This document shows, one piece after another, positions 14,959-20,197 of a DNA stretch of 20,197 nucleotides. The position numbers and the translations under genes were made by a program. The number at the start of each line of letters is the position of its first letter. The first letter of the stretch is position 1. Below the pieces are notes generated by a model that made no database searches, was not told the origin of the DNA, and saw only the letters and a program-made list of their open reading frames with translations. This DNA comes from JBBQFD01 sp038321575 (GTDB lineage Bacteria > Bacillota_I > Bacilli_A > RF39 > UBA660): assembly GCA_038321575.1 (NCBI GenBank), contig JBBQFD010000012.1, forward strand, positions 1 to 20,197. The letters run 5' to 3'.

Positions 14959-14974
14959 TGTTTCACGTGAAACA
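14959..14974. promoter_or_regulatory. parS site 4
   Basis: Identical 16-bp parS core; the palindrome extends only to 20 bp (14957-14976). It abuts the T-tract of the gyrA terminator. Confidence 0.95.
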
Positions 14975-14976
14975 TA

Positions 14977-14999
14977 AAGAAAAACAGCAAATGCTGTTA
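14977..14999 (-). terminator. Terminator of the gyrase operon
   Basis: On the minus strand AACAGC, a four-base loop and GCTGTT (14998-14983) are followed by a T-rich stretch (TTTCTTT). The gyrA stop TAA (14999-14997) overlaps the start of the stem. Confidence 0.78.
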
Positions 15000-17420
15000 T
15001 TCTTCGTCTTTTTTAATAGTAGCAACCGTACTAACTTTTTGATCTTCTTTTAAATTAATCAAACGAACACCTTGTGCTACACGTCCAGTTGTTGATACTT
15101 GTTCTAACGGTAACCTAATTACAATACCGTTATTGGTGATAATCATTAGATCCTCGTCACCATGAACAGACTTGAATGAAACAATACTACCGTTTTTCGG
15201 CGTTATATTGAGAGCTTTAACACCCTTACTTCCACGGTGTGTAATACGATATTCTTCTTTATCAGTCTTTTTACCATAACCTTTTTCAGTTACGACCAAT
15301 ATTTCTTGTCCTAATTCCGCAATTTCACATCCAACAGCTATACCTTCACCGTCCATTTCGATTCCTTTGACACCGGCAGCACTACGGCCCATTACTCTTA
15401 TTTCGTTTTCTTCGAAACGAATCATGCGCCCGTTTGATGATGCAATTAATATTTCATTTGTCCCAATTGTCTTTTTAACAGCGATCAATTGGTCATCATC
15501 TTTTAAAGTAATTGCAATTTTGCCACTAGTTCTTATGTTATCAAACTCATCTAACTTGGTACGTTTTACCAAACCATTTTGTGTACAAAATACAATGAAG
15601 TCTTTGTTATCAGTTGCTGACACTTTAAGCATTACTTTTACCACTTCGTCTTTCTCAATTGGTAATAAATTAACAATTGGCAAACCTTTTGATTGACGAT
15701 TGTATAAAGGAACTTCATAGCCTTTAACACGATATACTTTACCTTTATTTGTAAAGAATAGTAAGAAGTCATGGGTTGTCATTGAAGTAAGATTTTCAAC
15801 AAAATCTTCTTCATTTGTTGTCATTCCTTTAACACCTACACCACCACGATTTTGTGATTTGTATGTTTCGCTGGTAATTCTTTTTATATATCCTTTGTTA
15901 GTCAATGTAATGACAATATCTTCAACGGGAATTAATGATTCATCTTCGATAAAATCTATTGCTGACATATCAATTTCCGTTCTTCTTTCATCACCATATT
16001 TGTTTTTAATTTCAATTGATTCTTCTTTAATTATGTTTAAAATTCTAATTTCACTAGCTAATATCTCAGATAAATCCTTAATTATTGCTAATAATTCTAA
16101 TAATTCTTCTTCGATTTTTTCTCTTTCGAGCCCTGTTAAACGACGTAATTTCATTTCAAGAATAGCTTTTGCTTGTAAATCAGTTAAATTAAATCTAGCT
16201 ATTAATTGATTAACTGCATCGTCATCTGACTTGGCTTTTTTTAACAATTGAACGATTTCATCAATGTTATCTAAAGCAATCTTTAATCCTTCTAAGATAT
16301 GTTGACGACTATTTGCTTTTTCTAAATCAAATTTAGTACGTCTTACAATAACTTCTTTTTGATGATCTAAATATTTTTCAAGTATTTCTTTTAATGACAA
16401 TACTTTTGGTTGACCATCTACTAAGGCTAGCATATTTATACCATATGACATTTGTAAGGTTGTATGTTTAAATAAATTGTTTAATATTACATTCGGATTA
16501 CAGTCGCGACGTAACTCTATGACTACTTTTATGCCTTCACGATTAGATTCATCTCTTAAATCTGTAATTCCATCGATAATTTTATCTCTAACTAAATCAG
16601 CAATTCTTGTAATTAATACTGATTTATTTACTTGATATGGAATTTCAGTTATAACAATCCTTTTTTTACCACTTTCCATGTCCTCTATTTGAGCTTTGGA
16701 ACGGATGGTAATAATTCCCTTGCCCGTCTCATATGCTCTTTTAATGCCGCTATTACCTAGAATAGAGGCCGCTGTAGGAAAGTCCGGACCTTTTATATAA
16801 CTCATTAATTCATATACTGTAATGTTTGGGTTTTCAATTAATGCAATTAATCCGTCAATTACTTCACCTAAATTGTGAGGTGGAATATTAGTTGCCATCC
16901 CAACAGCAATACCCGTTGTTCCGTTAACTAATAGATTAGGAAATCTTGACGGTAAAACAACCGGTTCTCTTTCGCTACCATCAAAATTATCAACAAAATC
17001 AATCGTATCTTTATTAATATCACGAATCATTTCACTAGTAATTTTAGACATTTTAGCTTCAGTATAACGCATTGCTGCGGCACTATCTCCATCAACGGAA
17101 CCAAAATTACCGTGACCATCAACTAGCATATATCTAATTGAAAAGTTTTGCGCCAAACGCACTAAAGCTTCATATACGGATGTATCACCGTGTGGATGAT
17201 ATTTACCTAAAACATCCCCGACAATTCTCGCACATTTACGATATTGTTTGTCTGGCATTAATCCAAGTTCATACATTGAGAATATAATACGACGATGAAC
17301 TGGTTTAAAACCATCTCTAACATCGGGTAAGGCACGTGAAACAATTACGCTCATTGCATAATCTAAAAATGATTTTTCTATCTCTTCAGGGAGATTAATA
17401 TCTTTTAAATTTTCTGCCAT
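14997..17420 (-). CDS. gyrA: DNA gyrase subunit A
   Basis: GyrA carries the DNA-breaking tyrosine of gyrase, which introduces negative supercoils with GyrB. The 807 residues include the winged-helix domain with HPHGDTSVYEALVRLAQ (75-91) and catalytic Tyr119 (AAMRYTEAK), the coiled coil, and a six-bladed C-terminal DNA-wrapping domain with repeated blade motifs. The GyrA box near 521-527 reads QNRGGVG instead of the usual Q-R/K-RGG-R/K-G. Thr80 and Glu84 occupy the positions of E. coli Ser83 and Asp87; Thr is natural in some species and does not by itself imply quinolone resistance. AGGAGG overlaps the gyrB stop 9 bp upstream. The long wrapping domain and gyrB linkage favour GyrA over ParC. 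Confidence 0.96.
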   Translation of the reverse strand: MAENLKDINLPEEIEKSFLDYAMSVIVSRALPDVRDGFKPVHRRIIFSMYELGLMPDKQYRKCARIVGDVLGKYHPHGDTSVYEALVRLAQNFSIRYMLVDGHGNFGSVDGDSAAAMRYTEAKMSKITSEMIRDINKDTIDFVDNFDGSEREPVVLPSRFPNLLVNGTTGIAVGMATNIPPHNLGEVIDGLIALIENPNITVYELMSYIKGPDFPTAASILGNSGIKRAYETGKGIITIRSKAQIEDMESGKKRIVITEIPYQVNKSVLITRIADLVRDKIIDGITDLRDESNREGIKVVIELRRDCNPNVILNNLFKHTTLQMSYGINMLALVDGQPKVLSLKEILEKYLDHQKEVIVRRTKFDLEKANSRQHILEGLKIALDNIDEIVQLLKKAKSDDDAVNQLIARFNLTDLQAKAILEMKLRRLTGLEREKIEEELLELLAIIKDLSEILASEIRILNIIKEESIEIKNKYGDERRTEIDMSAIDFIEDESLIPVEDIVITLTNKGYIKRITSETYKSQNRGGVGVKGMTTNEEDFVENLTSMTTHDFLLFFTNKGKVYRVKGYEVPLYNRQSKGLPIVNLLPIEKDEVVKVMLKVSATDNKDFIVFCTQNGLVKRTKLDEFDNIRTSGKIAITLKDDDQLIAVKKTIGTNEILIASSNGRMIRFEENEIRVMGRSAAGVKGIEMDGEGIAVGCEIAELGQEILVVTEKGYGKKTDKEEYRITHRGSKGVKALNITPKNGSIVSFKSVHGDEDLMIITNNGIVIRLPLEQVSTTGRVAQGVRLINLKEDQKVSTVATIKKDEE

Positions 17421-17429
17421 TGTTGCCTC

Positions 17430-19352
17430 CTACACATCTAGATTTTGCACATACTTAGCATTTAATTCAATAAATTCACGACGAGGTTCAACTTCTTCAC
17501 CCATTAATGAATCTAATACTTGATCTGCTTGCATTGCATCTTCAATTGTAACTCTTAGTAATGTTCTGTTTTCAATATTCATGGTTGTTTCCCATAATTG
17601 TTCAGGATTCATTTCTCCTAAACCTTTATATCTTTGAATTTCTTTTTTAGTGTCTTCCGGCAAGGTTTTTAAATAATCACTTAGTTGTTCGTCTGAATAT
17701 ACATATTTAATTACTTTGCCATAACTAATTTTATACAATGGTGGTTGCGCAATATATATGAAACCTTGTTCAACCAAGGGTTTAAAATATCTATAAAAGA
17801 ATGTCAACAATAGAATTCTAATATGCGCGCCATCAACATCGGCATCGGTCATAATAACTATTTTGTGATATCTCAACTTAGCAATATCAAATTCTTCACC
17901 AATTCCTGTACCAAATGCGGTAATCATCGATCTTATTTCATTATTCACTAATATCTTATCTAAACGGGCTTTTTCAACATTTAAAATTTTACCGCGTAAT
18001 GGTAATATTGCTTGCGTTTTACTATCTCTTCCTTGTTTAGCAGAACCACCTGCAGAATCTCCTTCGACAATATATATTTCTGAGATTGTGGCATCTTTAC
18101 TTGAACAATCTGCTAATTTACCTGGTAAGCTTGATATTTCTAAAACACTTTTTCTTCTTGTTAACTCTCTTGCTTTTTTAGCAGCTAAACGAGCTCTTGA
18201 TGCCGTCATTGATTTATCAATTATTATTTTAGCGGCTTCGGGGTTTTCCATTAAATATCTTTCAAAACCCTCACTAAAAACAGTATCAGCAATTTTTCTG
18301 ATTTCACTATTACCTAATTTTGTTTTAGTTTGACCTTCAAATTGTGGATCAGGGTGTTTACAAGAAATAATCATTATTAATCCTTCTTGAACATCTTCAC
18401 CGGTTAATGATTCCTCTTTATCTTTTAGCATACCGTATTTTTTAGCATACGTGTTTATTACTCTTGTTAAAGAGCGTTTTACTCCTTCTTCGTGTGTCCC
18501 GCCTTCGATGGTATTAATATTATTACAAAAAGAGTAAACATTAGAAGTGTATCCTGAATTATATTGCAATGCGACTTCAAGTGAGACGTCGCCTTCACAA
18601 CCATTAATATCAATGATTTTTTCATGAATAGGCGTACGATTTTTATTTAGCATCGCTACATATTCACTAATGCCGCCCATTGATAAGAACTCTTCTTTTC
18701 TTTTTTCTTCGCGGTCATCAATTAAAACTAATTTTAAACCTTTATTTAAGAATGATAACTCTCTTATTCTTGTTCTTAAAAGATCGTATTCAAAAACGAT
18801 TGTTTCAGTAAATATTGTGGGATCTGGTTTAAAGGTAACCGTTGTTCCAGTTCTTTCAAGATCACAAGTATCTACTACCGACAATTTATTGGCAGTATGT
18901 CCACCATTTTCAAAACGAATAAAATGCACTTCACCTTTATGATAAACTGTTACTTCTACCCATTCACTTAAGGCATTTACAACACTGGCACCAACACCAT
19001 GTAGACCTCCAGAAACTTTATACCCGCCACCGCCAAACTTACCGCCGGCATGAAGAATAGTGTACACAGTTTCAACTGTTGATAATCCGGTTTTTTGATG
19101 AATGCCGGTTGGAATACCACGACCGTTATCTTTAACAGTAACTGAATTATCGTTATTAATACTGACTTCAATATTATTACAATATCCTGCCAAAGCTTCA
19201 TCAATAGCATTATCGACTATTTCCCATACTAAATGGTGTAATCCTCTGCCGCTAGTTGTTCCTATATACATACTTGGTCTTTTTCTTACAGCTTCTAAAC
19301 CTTCTAATACTTGAATATCAGAAGCATCATAATGTTGTTTTTTTTCTTCCAT
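17430..19352 (-). CDS. gyrB: DNA gyrase subunit B
   Basis: GyrB provides the ATPase and the Toprim metal site of gyrase. The 640-residue length is standard for the Gram-positive form without the proteobacterial insert. N-terminal GHKL ATPase motifs are EIVDNAIDEALAG, DNGRGIPTGIH and GGLHGVGASVVNALS. The transducer domain follows, then Toprim EGDSAGGSAKQGRD, LPLRGKILNVEKA and DADVDGAHIR, and the C-terminal QRYKGLGEMNPEQLW. ATG at 19352 directly follows the recF stop, with AAAGGTGA inside recF. The order recF-gyrB-gyrA is that of Bacilli next to dnaA-dnaN. Confidence 0.98.
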   Translation of the reverse strand: MEEKKQHYDASDIQVLEGLEAVRKRPSMYIGTTSGRGLHHLVWEIVDNAIDEALAGYCNNIEVSINNDNSVTVKDNGRGIPTGIHQKTGLSTVETVYTILHAGGKFGGGGYKVSGGLHGVGASVVNALSEWVEVTVYHKGEVHFIRFENGGHTANKLSVVDTCDLERTGTTVTFKPDPTIFTETIVFEYDLLRTRIRELSFLNKGLKLVLIDDREEKRKEEFLSMGGISEYVAMLNKNRTPIHEKIIDINGCEGDVSLEVALQYNSGYTSNVYSFCNNINTIEGGTHEEGVKRSLTRVINTYAKKYGMLKDKEESLTGEDVQEGLIMIISCKHPDPQFEGQTKTKLGNSEIRKIADTVFSEGFERYLMENPEAAKIIIDKSMTASRARLAAKKARELTRRKSVLEISSLPGKLADCSSKDATISEIYIVEGDSAGGSAKQGRDSKTQAILPLRGKILNVEKARLDKILVNNEIRSMITAFGTGIGEEFDIAKLRYHKIVIMTDADVDGAHIRILLLTFFYRYFKPLVEQGFIYIAQPPLYKISYGKVIKYVYSDEQLSDYLKTLPEDTKKEIQRYKGLGEMNPEQLWETTMNIENRTLLRVTIEDAMQADQVLDSLMGEEVEPRREFIELNAKYVQNLDV

Positions 19353-20197
19353 TTATTTCACCTTTTCTATTTTACTGAGTTGACCATTTTTAATCTGAAA
19401 TATTTGTGCCTGTTTTATTATTGATTGATCAATGTCTTTTAAATCAGTTGTCGTAATTATAGTTTGGATATTTTTATTTATATATTTTAAAAGATTATTT
19501 TTTTTGATATCATCTAATTCACTAAATACATCATCAAGCAGTAAAATTGGACTTGTTTCGCGATATTGTTTAAAAATATCTATTTCTGATAATTTTAAAG
19601 CTAATACTGCTACTCTTTGTTGACCTTGTGAACCAAAGTTTTTTATATTTAAATCATTTAGATAAAACTCAAAGTCATCGCGGTGTGGGCCAACTAGTGT
19701 TGTTCCAAATTTAAGTTCACTATTATAAATGCTGGCAAACTTTTCTTCTAATTTTTTTTTAATTTCATCTTTGTTAAAATCAATAAGATCTGGATATGGT
19801 TTATACTCTATTCTAAAACCACTATCATTGGTAATGTTTTCGTATATTTTTGAGCAATTAGAATTTACTTTATCAATAAATTTTTTACGCATACGATATA
19901 TTATTATGGCTTTATCAATTAAATAATTTGTTAGAATTGACAAATAATTCTCATCATTTTTGATTTCTTTGCTTACTTTTTTTAAGTAATCATTTCTCAT
20001 CTTTAACAACTTATTATAATCAGTTAGGACATTTAGATAATTACTATATAATTGGCTTAATTCTAAATTTATGTATCTTCTTCTTTCGATTGGCGAACCT
20101 TTTATTAAATCTAAATCTTCAGGATAAAATATAATGATATTCATTTTTGAAATGTAATCACTTACTTTTTTAATTTCATCTTTATCAATAATCATTG
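19353..20197 (-). CDS. recF: RecF recombination/replication protein, N-terminus outside the window
   Basis: RecF is an SMC-like ATPase that binds gapped DNA and helps load RecA through RecO and RecR. About 281 C-terminal residues are visible, compared with roughly 370 in Bacillus. The frame is open to the window edge, and the ATG at 20195 is internal, because the N-terminal 90 or so residues with Walker A are missing. Visible motifs: FYPEDLDLIKGSP.ERRR, typical of RecF; GPHRDDFEF; the ABC-type signature GSQGQQR; and Walker B ILLLDDVFSELDD. The central part is helical and lysine-rich. Its stop touches the gyrB start. RecR, its partner, is also in this window. Confidence 0.95.
   Translation of the reverse strand, partial: MIIDKDEIKKVSDYISKMNIIIFYPEDLDLIKGSPIERRRYINLELSQLYSNYLNVLTDYNKLLKMRNDYLKKVSKEIKNDENYLSILTNYLIDKAIIIYRMRKKFIDKVNSNCSKIYENITNDSGFRIEYKPYPDLIDFNKDEIKKKLEEKFASIYNSELKFGTTLVGPHRDDFEFYLNDLNIKNFGSQGQQRVAVLALKLSEIDIFKQYRETSPILLLDDVFSELDDIKKNNLLKYINKNIQTIITTTDLKDIDQSIIKQAQIFQIKNGQLSKIEKVK

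Larger units (their letters stand above)
14762..14996. other. Non-coding centromere-like region between gyrA and the SRP RNA gene
   Basis: These 235 bp hold no credible gene. They contain the gyrA terminator, four parS sites with centres at about 14804, 14853, 14914 and 14966 (spacings 49, 61 and 52 bp), one NBS-like site between sites 3 and 4, and the SRP RNA promoter. ParB/Spo0J binds parS, spreads as a CTP-dependent clamp and loads SMC condensin at the origin region. That function is established for the site; its use here is inferred. Confidence 0.85.

Noticed and set aside
14762..14996. Replication origin (oriC) in the gyrA-SRP RNA spacer
   Set aside because: No DnaA boxes (TTATCCACA or close forms) were seen; the repeats are parS, and synteny puts oriC beyond recF.
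17329..17344. Fifth parS-like site inside gyrA (CACGTGAAACA half-site)
   Set aside because: Only 12 of 16 positions match; one arm is perfect, but the other (TAAGG) does not fit, and the sequence is explained by gyrA codons V-S-R-A-L.
1..20197. Mycoplasma-type code (UGA as tryptophan)
   Set aside because: TGA ends holB and rsmI in their normal overlaps, and tryptophan is encoded by TGG where motifs can be checked.
1..20197. CRISPR arrays, insertion sequences, prophage or tRNA genes
   Set aside because: No regularly spaced direct repeats, transposase-like frames or tRNA cloverleaf were recognised on either strand.

Overview
The window is a compact, AT-rich (roughly 30% G+C by eye) bacterial chromosome segment in which every convincing gene lies on the minus strand. 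Gene content and order (recF-gyrB-gyrA, SRP RNA, tadA, dnaX-ybaB-recR-holB-ricT-trmN-rsmI, metG-tatD-3D protein-ksgA) match the origin-proximal block of Bacilli in a shortened form. TGA is used as a stop (holB, rsmI), so the Mycoplasma code is not in use. The short SRP RNA without an Alu domain, the low G+C and the condensed synteny suggest a lineage near the base of the Mollicutes/Erysipelotrichia (for example an Izemoplasma-, Haloplasma- or RF39-like group). That placement is an inference. By synteny oriC (dnaA-dnaN) should lie beyond the right edge, so replication would run leftward, co-directional with all genes.

Layout in transcription order (right to left). (1) 20197-14997: recF (5' end missing), gyrB and gyrA, tightly packed and ending in a hairpin terminator. 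(2) 14996-14762: a non-coding stretch of about 235 bp with four perfect copies of the 16-bp ParB/Spo0J site parS, and between the third and fourth a 15/16 match to the 16-bp Noc-binding site. (3) 14761-14220: SRP RNA with a good promoter whose -35 box lies in the arm of the first parS palindrome, then tadA. (4) 14153-7621: dnaX, ybaB, recR, holB, ricT, trmN-like, rsmI and pth, an apparent operon for clamp loading, recombination and tRNA/rRNA care. dnaX carries an in-frame A AAA AAC slippery heptamer with a -1 stop one codon later, and rsmI carries a perfect 16/16 Noc-binding palindrome. (5) 7575-4273: mfd. (6) 4202-2634: metG with its own promoter and terminators on both sides. (7) 2586-1: tatD, a secreted 3D-domain wall protein with its own promoter and strong terminator, ksgA with its own promoter, and the start of ung.

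Together the genes serve DNA topology, repair and recombination (GyrAB, RecF, RecR, Mfd, Ung), replication (DnaX, HolB), translation (MetG, TadA, Pth, KsgA, RsmI, SRP RNA) and envelope upkeep. The least expected content is the non-coding centromere-like cluster at 14791-14976, together with the second Noc-type site in rsmI. Five of the terminator hairpins overlap the stop codon of the gene they end, a sign of strong compaction.
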